Shown here piece after piece: positions 1 through 9,073 of a stretch of DNA of 64,000 nt. Made by a program: the position numbers and the translations under genes. This DNA is from an uncultured Pelagibacteraceae bacterium. GTDB taxonomy: Bacteria; Pseudomonadota; Alphaproteobacteria; Pelagibacterales; Pelagibacteraceae. Position 1 is the first letter of the stretch, and each line of letters begins with the position of its first letter. Where the stretch lies: the NCBI GenBank assembly GCA_902633985.1, contig CACPHV010000005.1:1-64000 (forward strand), given 5' to 3'. A model generated the notes under the pieces. That model worked only from the letters and a program-made list of their open reading frames with translations, made no database searches and was not told where the DNA came from.

Positions 1-657
1 TGGCCTAACAGGACTTGCTTTCATAAAGTATTGTTTAGTATCATTTGTAAACCCAGTTAACATAAAAACATTTAATACATCATGAACAATTTTCTCTGCA
101 TGTTCTAAATGTATATTTTTCTCTTTAATTAAAGCTCTAGTTAAATTTGAGTGACAACAATAATGATAATCAGTATTGGTCAAAAGTTTTGAAGTATAAG
201 GATCACATCTTGTACCAATTACATCATGAACTGATCCTCCATCTTTATCGTAACCATACCAATCTAAAGTATCCCATGTTATTGTGGCTAATGATCTAAG
301 ATATGGAAAACTGCTAAACATTTTGTCTCCAACAGAAAGATGAGTTCCATATAGAGCTCTAGTTTTTCCTGAATAAAATTTTTCTTCTATATTTTTTAAA
401 TTAAATAAATTTAGGTCTCCTACCTGGGGGCCATCTACACTCTCAATTCTAAAAAACTCACCAAATTTAACCTCAAAAGTTTTTGCATCTCTAGGAGGAA
501 TAATAATTTCATTTTTTTTTACTAAGTGTTCTCGTGCAGAATGTAAAATACTTAAATTTTTTTCTTCAATATTTATATTTGGATAACAGACTATTGGTTT
601 GGCTCCAATTCTTGTCTTTATATCTAGTGGTTTTTCTGAAAATTTTTTAATTTTCAT
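1..657 (-). CDS. DUF1989 family protein (urea carboxylase-associated type), 3' end outside window
   Basis: An open frame of 219 codons begins with ATG at 657 and runs off the left edge, so the C-terminus is missing. I recognise the DUF1989 family from the segment GPQVGDLNLF near residue 76 and DVIGTRCDPYT near residue 145, followed by a paired cysteine and histidine (CCHSN) near 167. Family members occur beside urea carboxylase or in aminomethyl-type degradation, but their reaction is not well defined. The start lies two bases after the stop of cimA on the same strand, so it is probably cotranscribed as the last visible gene of the glmU-to-cimA run. No urea genes are in the window, so a urea role is not supported here. 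Confidence 0.75.
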   Translation of the reverse strand, partial: MKIKKFSEKPLDIKTRIGAKPIVCYPNINIEEKNLSILHSAREHLVKKNEIIIPPRDAKTFEVKFGEFFRIESVDGPQVGDLNLFNLKNIEEKFYSGKTRALYGTHLSVGDKMFSSFPYLRSLATITWDTLDWYGYDKDGGSVHDVIGTRCDPYTSKLLTNTDYHYCCHSNLTRALIKEKNIHLEHAEKIVHDVLNVFMLTGFTNDTKQYFMKASPVRP

Positions 658-659
658 TA

Positions 660-2261
660 TTACAAACTTCCGGGGGCTTTATCTTTGAATAACTTATAGT
701 CTAGACTATCTACTAAAGCTTTGAAAGATGCGTCAATTATATTTGGCGATACTCCTATAGTAAACCAATTTACTCCTTTCGAGTCTGTACTTTCAATACT
801 AACTCTTGTTACAGCTTCTGTACCAGTGTTTAAAATTCTAACTTTGTAATCAACAAGTCTTAAATCTTTTAAATATTCTGAATATTTAGCAAGCTTGTTA
901 ACATTCTTTCTGATAGCGTTATCTAAGGCATTAACAGGTCCGTTTCCTTGTCCTTCACACAATATTTTATCCCCATCGACTTCTAATTGAGCTTTTGCGT
1001 ATGAAATAATCTCTCCTACACTATCTTTCTTAACTGAAACATCATATTCATTAATAGAAATATATCTTGGTATCTCCCCCATTAATCTTCGTGCTAATAA
1101 CTCAAATGATGCATCAGCACCGTCATAACTATAACCAATAAATTCTCGATCTTTAACTTCATCCAAAAGTTTTTTAATTTTTGGATCACTCTTTTCAACT
1201 TTTATTCCTATTAGATTTAGTCTAGACATAATATTTGATTGTCCTGATTGATCTGAAACAACTATATTTCTAGAATTTCCCACCTCTTCAGGATTAACAT
1301 GTTCGTAAGTTTTTGGATCTTTTTGAACAGCAGAAACATGCATACCACCTTTATGAGAAAAAGCAGAAGCTCCAACATAGGGTAAATGTTTATTTGGTTT
1401 TCTATTTAAGAGTTCATCCAATAATCTTGAGCATTGAGTAAGATTTTTTAAATTTTCGCGTTTGATATTTAATTCATAATTTTCATAAAAATCTTTTTTT
1501 AAAAAAAAAGTTGGAATCAATGAAACTAAATTCGCATTTCCACATCTTTCTCCCAACCCGTTTAAGGTTCCTTGAACTTGTCTAACGCCTGCTTGGACTG
1601 CTATTAAACTATTGGCTACAGCATTTTCAGTATCATTATGTGCATGAATTCCTAAGTTTTTACCTGGTATGTATTTAATGACTTCTTTAACAATTTTAGC
1701 AACTTCGTGGGGAAGAGTTCCGCCATTCGTATCACACAAAATAATCCATCTGGCACCATTATCATATGCAGCTTTTACACAAGAAATAGCATATTCTGGA
1801 TTTGATTTATATCCATCAAAGAAATGTTCTGCATCAAACATGAATTCTTTACCTGATTTAACTATATGTTTTGCGCTTTCACTTATGTTTAAAAGATTTT
1901 GACTATTAGAGATGCCAAGAGCAACATTAACTTGAAAATCCCATGATTTACCAAACAAACATACTGATGAACTTTTTGAATTTATTAAAGAAGATAGCAT
2001 TGGATCATTTTCAGCACTATGTTCAGTTTTTTTTGTCATACCGAATGCTGTTAATTTTGCAGATTTAAATTTATGATCCTTGTTAAAAAATTCAGTGTCT
2101 GTAGGATTTGCCCCAGGCCATCCTCCTTCAATATAATCAATACCTAGACTATCTAAGGAGAATGATATCTTTTCTTTATCATCAATTGAAAAATCTACAC
2201 CTTGAGTCTGTGCACCATCACGCAGCGTTGTATCAAATATATATAACCGATCTTTACTCAT
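660..2261 (-). CDS. cimA: (R)-citramalate synthase
   Basis: Condenses acetyl-CoA with pyruvate to citramalate, the threonine-independent entry into isoleucine synthesis. The 533-residue protein starts with the HMGL-like barrel (FDTTLRDGAQT near residue 9), carries the metal-binding HAHND motif and GLGERCGN, and ends with a LeuA-type allosteric dimer domain from about residue 390. The length and the spacing of DTTLRDG fit the CimA branch rather than 2-isopropylmalate synthase LeuA, though the distinction is by pattern only. The ATG overlaps the cysS stop by four bases, so translation is probably coupled. Feedback control by isoleucine through the C-terminal domain is expected from the family. 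Confidence 0.9.
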   Translation of the reverse strand: MSKDRLYIFDTTLRDGAQTQGVDFSIDDKEKISFSLDSLGIDYIEGGWPGANPTDTEFFNKDHKFKSAKLTAFGMTKKTEHSAENDPMLSSLINSKSSSVCLFGKSWDFQVNVALGISNSQNLLNISESAKHIVKSGKEFMFDAEHFFDGYKSNPEYAISCVKAAYDNGARWIILCDTNGGTLPHEVAKIVKEVIKYIPGKNLGIHAHNDTENAVANSLIAVQAGVRQVQGTLNGLGERCGNANLVSLIPTFFLKKDFYENYELNIKRENLKNLTQCSRLLDELLNRKPNKHLPYVGASAFSHKGGMHVSAVQKDPKTYEHVNPEEVGNSRNIVVSDQSGQSNIMSRLNLIGIKVEKSDPKIKKLLDEVKDREFIGYSYDGADASFELLARRLMGEIPRYISINEYDVSVKKDSVGEIISYAKAQLEVDGDKILCEGQGNGPVNALDNAIRKNVNKLAKYSEYLKDLRLVDYKVRILNTGTEAVTRVSIESTDSKGVNWFTIGVSPNIIDASFKALVDSLDYKLFKDKAPGSL

Positions 2262-3613
2262 TTAAATTTCCAGACCGTTTTACCATCTTTATCTTCTATT
2301 AAAACACCTTTGTCTAAAAGCTCATCCCTTATTTTATCAGCTTCATCATAATTTTTATTAATTCTAGCTTCATTTCTCAGATTAATTTTAATTAAAATTT
2401 CATTTTCAGAAATTGATAACTTATTTTTCTTAAATTTAAGCCAATCCTCTTTAGTTTCATTCAATAATCCAATAAAATGACATGCTGTAATAAATAGTCT
2501 TTTATCTTCTTCAGAACCTTTTAACGCTTTCTCATATAATTTATGCAAATTAGCAATATAACCTGGTGTATTTAAATCATCGAGAAGAGGTTTTAGAATT
2601 TCATCTTGAATTTTGAGGTGTTTTTTAATGTTTAAATAAACATTATACCACTTAGTGATTGTGTTTTCACATTCGTCTAAAAGCTTATTATTCCATTCAA
2701 GTGGCTGTCGATAATGAGCGCTCATTAAAGCCAATCTTAAAACTTGACCGCTTTTATTATTTCTAAAATTTTTAATTTTTAAAATATTTCCTTGAGATTT
2801 TGCCATTTTTTCATTGGACATTGTGATAAAAGCATTATGCAACCAATAATTAGCAAACACCTTACTATCATTTGCGCATCTTGATTGAGCTATTTCATTT
2901 TCGTGATGGGGAAATAATAAATCAACACCTCCTCCATGAATATCAAATTCTTTTCCTAAATACTTTTTAGACATTGCTGAACATTCTAAATGCCAACCAG
3001 GTCTTCCTTTTCCCCAAGGCGAATCCCAGGATGGCTCGTCTGTTTCTGATGGTTTCCATAGAACAAAATCTTCAGGATTTTTTTTATTATCACTTACTTC
3101 AATTCTTGATCCTGCAACTAATTCGTCTAATTTTTTGTTTGATAATTGCCCGTAATCTTTAAATTTTTTAACTTCGAAATAAATATGCTTCTGATTTTCG
3201 TATGCAAATCCTTTTTCAATTAATTCAGAGATCATTTCTATCATCTCAGAAATATGCTCAGTTGCTTTAGGCTCATGATTTGGTTTTTCACATTTTAGGT
3301 AATTGCAATCCTCGTTAAAACTTTGAGTAATTTTTTTTGTAAGATCTAAAATAGAAACATTATTTTCCTTTGATGATTTTATTATTTTATCATCTACATC
3401 TGTAATATTTCTTACATATGTTACATTTGGATATTTATTTTTTAAAATTTTAAAAAGAATATCAAATACAACTATTGGTCTAGCATTACCAATATGTGGA
3501 TCATCATAAACTGTTGGACCGCAGACATACATTCTTACATTATTTTTGTCTTGAGGAATAAATTTTTCTTTTTTGTTTGTAAGATTGTTTGTTAAAAAAA
3601 TATCTAAACTCAT
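2258..3613 (-). CDS. cysS: Cysteinyl-tRNA synthetase
   Basis: Charges tRNA-Cys in the cytoplasm. The 451-residue class I synthetase shows the HIGH-type motif PHIGN near residue 40, the zinc-site cysteine in VCGPTVYD, a second cysteine/histidine set (CSAMS, HHENE), and the KMSKS loop as EKMAKSQGN, where Ala replaces the first Ser. The C-terminal DALR-like region is shorter than in enteric enzymes but complete. It overlaps cimA by four bases downstream and follows nadE after 45 bases. Confidence 0.97.
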   Translation of the reverse strand: MSLDIFLTNNLTNKKEKFIPQDKNNVRMYVCGPTVYDDPHIGNARPIVVFDILFKILKNKYPNVTYVRNITDVDDKIIKSSKENNVSILDLTKKITQSFNEDCNYLKCEKPNHEPKATEHISEMIEMISELIEKGFAYENQKHIYFEVKKFKDYGQLSNKKLDELVAGSRIEVSDNKKNPEDFVLWKPSETDEPSWDSPWGKGRPGWHLECSAMSKKYLGKEFDIHGGGVDLLFPHHENEIAQSRCANDSKVFANYWLHNAFITMSNEKMAKSQGNILKIKNFRNNKSGQVLRLALMSAHYRQPLEWNNKLLDECENTITKWYNVYLNIKKHLKIQDEILKPLLDDLNTPGYIANLHKLYEKALKGSEEDKRLFITACHFIGLLNETKEDWLKFKKNKLSISENEILIKINLRNEARINKNYDEADKIRDELLDKGVLIEDKDGKTVWKFK

Positions 3614-3636
3614 AGCTGAAGAAATATACTTAAATT

Positions 3637-3654
3637 ATAGATTTGTGAATCTAT
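3637..3654. repeat. Short inverted repeat between nadE and cysS
   Basis: ATAGATT and AATCTAT form a seven-base-pair stem with a four-base loop in the 45-base gap. It is A+T-rich and has no U tract on the transcribed strand, so a terminator function is doubtful; it may be chance. Confidence 0.35.
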
Positions 3655-3658
3655 TTGA

Positions 3659-4396
3659 TTAATTTGGAATTATGCATACCGGAATTGGCTCCATTTTATG
3701 CATATTTTGTTTTCTAATATTTTCGTATTTTACACGATTCGGAGAATTTGGATTCTCCATAGCTTCTTCTAATTCGTTATATTTTAAACCAAGTTGACCT
3801 TCATCGGTTCTACCATCATCCCATAATCCATCTGTTGGAGGTGCATCGATAATCTCTTGTAATATTCCAAGCTCTTTTCCTAATTCCCAGACTTGAGTTT
3901 TATTACAATCAGCTATTGGTGAAATATCAACTCCACCATCGCCATACTTTGTATAAAATCCAACACCAAAATCCTCAACTTTGTTTCCAGTACCTACAAC
4001 AATTCCTTTATTGGCTGCTGCAACCTGATAAAGAGTAGTCATTCTTAATCTAGCTCTTGAATTAGCCATACCATGCTCACTATCAAATTTTGATAAGCTT
4101 GCATTAAATGCTAAAAATAACTCGTCTAGATTAATTGTATGAGCTTCAACATTTTTGAAATTTTTTACTAACCATTCTTGATGCTTTAAACTCAAATCAT
4201 GTTGATGTGATTTTTGTTTGATTGGCATAGATAAAACTATAGTTTTTAAACCTGTCATAGCACTAAGTGTGCTTGATACCGATGAATCAATTCCTCCAGA
4301 AATTCCTATGACTAATGATTCTGCCTTAGTTGGCATATTTTCAACATAATTCTTAATCCAATCAGAGATAAATTTAACTTTTTTAGAAATTTCCAT
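3659..4396 (-). CDS. nadE: NH3-dependent NAD+ synthetase
   Basis: Amidates nicotinic acid adenine dinucleotide to NAD+. The 245-residue protein is the short, ammonia-using form with no nitrilase-type glutaminase domain. The ATP pyrophosphatase loop SGGIDSS is near residue 34, and GTGNKVEDFGVGFYTKYGDG matches the family's conserved NaAD/ATP-binding region. A separate source of ammonia is therefore needed. It sits 38 bases after the DAHP synthase gene on the same strand. Confidence 0.95.
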   Translation of the reverse strand: MEISKKVKFISDWIKNYVENMPTKAESLVIGISGGIDSSVSSTLSAMTGLKTIVLSMPIKQKSHQHDLSLKHQEWLVKNFKNVEAHTINLDELFLAFNASLSKFDSEHGMANSRARLRMTTLYQVAAANKGIVVGTGNKVEDFGVGFYTKYGDGGVDISPIADCNKTQVWELGKELGILQEIIDAPPTDGLWDDGRTDEGQLGLKYNELEEAMENPNSPNRVKYENIRKQNMHKMEPIPVCIIPN

Positions 4397-4434
4397 ATGA
4401 TTTCATTATTAAATTTTTAAAATTTTACAATGTA

Positions 4435-5814
4435 TTAAGATGCCGCTCTATCTGCATTTTTTGAATACGAGCTATTCTTTTTAATCTCATCTGATATTAA
4501 AAATGCCAATTCTAAAGCTTGGTTTCCATTAAGTCTTGGATCGCAATGAGTATGATATCTGGATGATAAATCTTTTTCAGATATTTTTTGAGCACCTCCT
4601 ATACACTCTGTTACATCTTGACCAGTCAATTCGATATGTAAGCCTCCCGCATAACTTCCTTCACTTTGGTGACATGCAAAAACTTCTTTTACTTCTTTTA
4701 AAACACTATTGAATGGTCTTGTTTTGAAACCTGTAGCTGCTTTGATTGTATTACCATGACAAGGATCACATGACCAAATCACATTTAATCCCTCTTTTTT
4801 TATTGCTCTAATTAATTTTGGTAAAAATTTTGATACATTGTCTGCTCCAAATCTTGATATTAAAGTAATTTTACCTTTTTCATTTCTCGGATTAATTCTG
4901 TTACACAAGTTGATTAAATCATCAGCTTTTAAAGTTGGTCCACATTTAATTCCAATTGGATTTTCTATTCCTCTGCAAAACTCAACATGACCACCGTCTA
5001 ATTGTCTAGTTCTGTCTCCAATCCAAACAAAATGAGCAGATGTATCATGATTTTCACCAGTGGTAGAATCTGTTCTAGTCATAGATTCCTCAAAAGGTAG
5101 TAGTAAAGCTTCATGTGATGTCCAAAAATTTACTGTGTACAATCTATTATTAAAATCTGAAGTAATTCCACATGCTCTCATGAAAGCTATTGCGTCAGCA
5201 ATTTTATCTTCAAGATCCTTAAATTTTTTAGCTTGTGGACTTTTTTTAATATAATCTAAATTCCATAAGTGGACTTTATTTAAATCTGCAAAACCACCTT
5301 TCGAGAAAGCTCTAATAAGATTAAGAGTAGCAGCTGATTGCGAATAAGCTTTAAACAATCTTTTAGGATCTGGAACTCTTGCTTTTTCAGAAAATTCCAT
5401 TGCATTTATGTTATCACCTAAGTAGCTTGGCAGTTCTACACCATCTTTGATTTCTGTTGGAGCACTTCTAGGTTTTGAAAACTGTCCAGCTATTCTTCCA
5501 ACTTTAACAACTGGTAAGGATGCCGAATAAGTCAAAACTAATGACATTTGCAACATAAGTTTAAAAGTATCTCTAATATTATCTGGGTTAAATTCTGCAA
5601 AACTTTCTGCACAGTCTCCGCCTTGAAGTAAAAATGCTTTACCATCTACAACATCAGCTAACTGACTTTTAAGATGTCTTGTTTCTCCTGCAAAGACTAA
5701 TGGAGGAAATGTTCCTATCTTATCCAAAACTTTATCAAGTTCTTTTTTATCTGGATATTCTGGAACGTGTTTTACAGGATATTTTCTCCAACTATTTTTT
5801 TTCCAACTTTTCAT
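4435..5814 (-). CDS. Class II 3-deoxy-7-phosphoheptulonate (DAHP) synthase
   Basis: First step of the shikimate pathway, joining phosphoenolpyruvate and erythrose 4-phosphate. The roughly 459-residue protein is of the plant/mycobacterial class II type: FLLQGGDCAESF near residue 80, KVGRIAGQF, and the C-terminal HIELTGQDVTECIGG and SRYHTHCDPRLN signatures are all present. An in-frame TTG lies at 5820, but ATG at 5814 has AGG six bases upstream and is preferred. The gene lies between glmS and nadE in the same orientation. Class II enzymes are unrelated in sequence to AroF/G/H of E. coli. Confidence 0.95.
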   Translation of the reverse strand: MKSWKKNSWRKYPVKHVPEYPDKKELDKVLDKIGTFPPLVFAGETRHLKSQLADVVDGKAFLLQGGDCAESFAEFNPDNIRDTFKLMLQMSLVLTYSASLPVVKVGRIAGQFSKPRSAPTEIKDGVELPSYLGDNINAMEFSEKARVPDPKRLFKAYSQSAATLNLIRAFSKGGFADLNKVHLWNLDYIKKSPQAKKFKDLEDKIADAIAFMRACGITSDFNNRLYTVNFWTSHEALLLPFEESMTRTDSTTGENHDTSAHFVWIGDRTRQLDGGHVEFCRGIENPIGIKCGPTLKADDLINLCNRINPRNEKGKITLISRFGADNVSKFLPKLIRAIKKEGLNVIWSCDPCHGNTIKAATGFKTRPFNSVLKEVKEVFACHQSEGSYAGGLHIELTGQDVTECIGGAQKISEKDLSSRYHTHCDPRLNGNQALELAFLISDEIKKNSSYSKNADRAAS

Positions 5815-5849
5815 ATTCAACCTAAGGGTGTTTTAACAGAGTTTAAAGT

Positions 5850-7670
5850 TTATTCAACAGTGACAGATTTAGCTAAATTTCTAGGCTTATCAATATCATA
5901 ACCTTTTTTAAGAGCAGAGTAATACGCAAGTTTTTGAAGTGGAATAGTTAAAAGAAATGGAAGCAAATCATCATTGGTATTCTCAACTTCAATAGTTTCC
6001 CAAATATTTTCTGACACAACTTCATCTTTACTTTTATTTGTTATCAATAACACTTTTGCTCCTCTTGCAATAACTTCCTGCATATTTGAAATTGTTTTTT
6101 TATAATAATTATCTCTAGGTGCCAAAACTACAACAGGCATTCCCTCTTCAATCAAAGCTAATGGCCCATGTTTCATTTCACCTGCTGGATATCCCTCAGC
6201 ATGAACATAAGAAAGTTCTTTAAGCTTTAACGCACCTTCTAAAGCTATTGGGTAGGAAAAACCTCTTCCTAAAAACATTGAGCCCTTAGCTTCGTTAAAA
6301 GTTGAAGAAATCGCCTGAATATCATTATCATGAAGCAATGTTTTTTCTAATAAATTAGGTAAGGCTTTTAAATCTTGAATTTTTTCTTGATATTCTTTTT
6401 TTTTAATTTCTTTTCTCAATGATCCAAGTTTTAAGCACAAAATATATAAAACAAGTATTTGTCCTAGAAAAGCTTTAGTCGATGCGACTCCTATTTCTGG
6501 GCCACAATGGATGGGTAAGACAAAATTAGAATCTCTTGCTATTGAGCTTTCAATTACATTAACCACCGCACATGTCTTCATATTATTTTTATTACAAAGA
6601 TCTAATGCGGCATAAGTATCTGCCGTCTCACCTGATTGTGAAACAAAGACATATAGATTATCTTTTTTAAACCTATTTTTTCTGTATCTAAATTCTGATG
6701 CTATATCTATATTAACATCTAATTTTGTAAGTTCCTCAAACCAATATTTAGCCATTAAACAAGAATGATATGCAGTACCACAGCCAATTAAAGTTATTGA
6801 ATTAATCTCTTCTATTTTCCATGGAAAATTAAAAATATTTATTTCTTTATTCGCATTATCTATATATTCTTTAATACCTGTTTTAATTGTTATTGGTTGC
6901 TCCTCAATTTCTTTTGCCATGAAATGTTTAAAATCACCTTTATCATAACTTGCTTGATCTGATGATAGTTCTAATATTTTTTTATTAACTTTTTTTCCTT
7001 CTTCATTAAAAAAAAGAACTTGATCCTTTTTTACAACACAAAATTCACCATCATCAAGATACGTAATCTTATTCGTCATAGATTTCAAAGCATAAGAGTC
7101 TGATCCTAGATAATTTTCATTTGGACCATAACCAACAGCTAGTGGCGATCCTCTTCTAGCTCCAACTATTAAGTCTGGCATATCTTTAAAAACAATTCCA
7201 AGAGCAAAGCTACCATGAAGTTGTTTTAACGTTTTTGTGATAGCTTCCTCTAATTCTGAAGTCTTTAAATGTTCTGTTATCAAATGAACGATTACTTCTG
7301 TATCTGTCTGTGATTTAAATTTGTGACCTTTGTTAATTAAATGTTTTTTTAATAATGTAGAGTTTTCAATAATTCCATTGTGAACTACTGATACATTGTG
7401 AGAGGAATGAGGATGTGCATTTAAACTGTTTGGGATTCCGTGAGTTGCCCATCTTACATGACCTATACCAATATTTCCTCTTAAGTTTTTTAAATCAAAA
7501 TTATTTTCTAAATTATCTACTCTACCCTCTGATTTCACTTCATTGATTTCACCATCTGAAAGTGTAGCTATACCCGCTGAGTCATATCCTCTGTATTCTA
7601 ATTTTTTTAATGAATTAATTATATTTGCAGAAACAGGTTTGTTGCTAGATATTCCAATAATTCCACACAT
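5850..7670 (-). CDS. glmS: Glucosamine-6-phosphate synthase (isomerising)
   Basis: Makes glucosamine 6-phosphate from fructose 6-phosphate and glutamine, feeding peptidoglycan and LPS. At 606 residues it is full length: an N-terminal class II glutaminase with catalytic Cys2 (MCGIIG), two SIS isomerase domains (SQSGETADT near residue 345 and a second around 455-590), and the conserved C-terminus ending KPRNLAKSVTVE. It starts three bases after the stop of the GlmU-like acetyltransferase gene, so the two hexosamine genes are surely one transcript. No glmS ribozyme-like leader is possible in a three-base gap. Confidence 0.97.
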   Translation of the reverse strand: MCGIIGISSNKPVSANIINSLKKLEYRGYDSAGIATLSDGEINEVKSEGRVDNLENNFDLKNLRGNIGIGHVRWATHGIPNSLNAHPHSSHNVSVVHNGIIENSTLLKKHLINKGHKFKSQTDTEVIVHLITEHLKTSELEEAITKTLKQLHGSFALGIVFKDMPDLIVGARRGSPLAVGYGPNENYLGSDSYALKSMTNKITYLDDGEFCVVKKDQVLFFNEEGKKVNKKILELSSDQASYDKGDFKHFMAKEIEEQPITIKTGIKEYIDNANKEINIFNFPWKIEEINSITLIGCGTAYHSCLMAKYWFEELTKLDVNIDIASEFRYRKNRFKKDNLYVFVSQSGETADTYAALDLCNKNNMKTCAVVNVIESSIARDSNFVLPIHCGPEIGVASTKAFLGQILVLYILCLKLGSLRKEIKKKEYQEKIQDLKALPNLLEKTLLHDNDIQAISSTFNEAKGSMFLGRGFSYPIALEGALKLKELSYVHAEGYPAGEMKHGPLALIEEGMPVVVLAPRDNYYKKTISNMQEVIARGAKVLLITNKSKDEVVSENIWETIEVENTNDDLLPFLLTIPLQKLAYYSALKKGYDIDKPRNLAKSVTVE

Positions 7671-7673
7671 AAA

Positions 7674-8285
7674 TTATTTTTTCTTTCTTTTATAATTCTT
7701 AACTTCTAATTGTGGCGATCGTGTTAATGCTAAAGATTTTGTTCTTACATTCTTTGTAATCACTGAACCAGCTCCAATAATACTATCTTTGTTTACGGTA
7801 ATTGGAGCAACCAATGAAGAATTTGAGCCAATAAACACTTTGTCTTTGATCTTAGTTTTGTTTTTATTTACTCCATCATAATTACAAGTAATAGTACCCG
7901 CTCCTATATTTACTGATTTTCCAATTATGGTATCTCCTACATAAGATAAATGATTTACTTTAGATTTATTTCCTAAAGTACTTTTTTTAATTTCGACAAA
8001 ATTTCCTACTTTAGATCCTGATTTTAAAATTGTGTTAGGTCTTATTCTGGCATAAGGTCCAATTTCAACTTTACTTTCAATTTTACAAGACTCTAGATGT
8101 GAAAAAGATTTTATAATTACATTATTTCCAATTTTAACCTTAGAACCAATAACAACATAAGGTTCTATAGTTACCTTCTTTCCAATCTTAGTATCTTTTG
8201 AAAAAAAAATAGTTTCAGGCCCTATCATCTTAACTCCTGATTTTATAAATTTTTCTCTTAGTTTTTTTTGATTTAAAACTTCCAT
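7674..8285 (-). CDS. Stand-alone GlmU C-terminal acetyltransferase domain (glucosamine-1-phosphate N-acetyltransferase)
   Basis: The 203 residues correspond only to the left-handed beta-helix acetyltransferase half of GlmU. Its first residues (MEVLNQKKLREKF) line up with the linker just before the beta-helix of the 456-residue E. coli enzyme, and the rest follows it to the end, including ARIRPN, VGNFVEIKK, the catalytic histidine in NHLSYVGD (about residue 112) and NIGAGTITCNYDG. The uridyltransferase half is absent; ATG at 8285 is followed upstream by only 69 bases before the divergent gph. It should acetylate glucosamine 1-phosphate, with the UDP-transfer step supplied by another protein. 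Position next to glmS and gph is the usual alphaproteobacterial glmU locus. Confidence 0.85.
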   Translation of the reverse strand: MEVLNQKKLREKFIKSGVKMIGPETIFFSKDTKIGKKVTIEPYVVIGSKVKIGNNVIIKSFSHLESCKIESKVEIGPYARIRPNTILKSGSKVGNFVEIKKSTLGNKSKVNHLSYVGDTIIGKSVNIGAGTITCNYDGVNKNKTKIKDKVFIGSNSSLVAPITVNKDSIIGAGSVITKNVRTKSLALTRSPQLEVKNYKRKKK

Positions 8286-8354
8286 TTAGAATTGATTTAC
8301 ATTAAGAATATGTCTTGATTAATTCACAATTTATTTCTTTAAAATACTTTTAAA

Positions 8355-9020
8355 ATGAAACAAAAATTTACAGTTTTATTTGATTTAGACGGTACTTTAG
8401 TGGATACCGCACCTGATCTAATACGTGCCCATAATCATGTAATGAAAAAATTTGGTTATCCTACAAAAACTTTAGGAGAATTGAAAAATGCTGTTGGCAA
8501 AGGAGCAAAAGCTATGATGGCAAAAGCTAACGGGCAATGGAAGTGGTTTGATGAAAAAATTCAAAACGAAATGACTGATGAATTTCTATCTTATTATGGA
8601 AAAAATATTTTACATGAAAGTAAATTAATTAATGGCGTTAAGGAATTTTTAAATTGGTGTAAAAATGAAAATATTTCTATGGCAGTATGCACCAATAAAA
8701 CTGAACACTTAGCGGTTGATCTTTTAAAAAAAATCGGGATTTATGATTATTTTGAATATGTTGCAGGATTCAACACGTTTGAATATTGTAAACCAGACCC
8801 TCGACATTTAACAACTACTATAGAAATATTAGATGGTGATAAAAATAAATCGTTGATGATTGGTGATAGTGAAACAGACGCTAATGCTGCTAAGGCTGCT
8901 GAAATTCCAATAATATTACTAAAATATGGATATACAGAAAAAAGATCTGAAGAAATTTATCATAATCATATAATAAAAGACTTTGTAGGTATTGAGAAAA
9001 TAGTATCTGAATATCTTTAA
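8355..9020 (+). CDS. gph: Phosphoglycolate phosphatase (HAD family)
   Basis: Removes phosphate from 2-phosphoglycolate. The 221-residue HAD hydrolase has the nucleophile motif FDLDGTLVDTAPD at residue 7, motif II threonine in CTNKTE near 117, and motif IV GDSETDANAA near 177. The alpha-helical cap lies between motifs I and II. Specificity within the HAD group is by similarity; other sugar phosphates are possible. It is divergent from glmU across a 69-base gap, an arrangement common in Alphaproteobacteria. Confidence 0.88.
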   Translation: MKQKFTVLFDLDGTLVDTAPDLIRAHNHVMKKFGYPTKTLGELKNAVGKGAKAMMAKANGQWKWFDEKIQNEMTDEFLSYYGKNILHESKLINGVKEFLNWCKNENISMAVCTNKTEHLAVDLLKKIGIYDYFEYVAGFNTFEYCKPDPRHLTTTIEILDGDKNKSLMIGDSETDANAAKAAEIPIILLKYGYTEKRSEEIYHNHIIKDFVGIEKIVSEYL

Positions 9021-9073
9021 TATTGATTAATTTATTTTAACTATTAAAACAAAATCACAACTTAGGAGTTATT

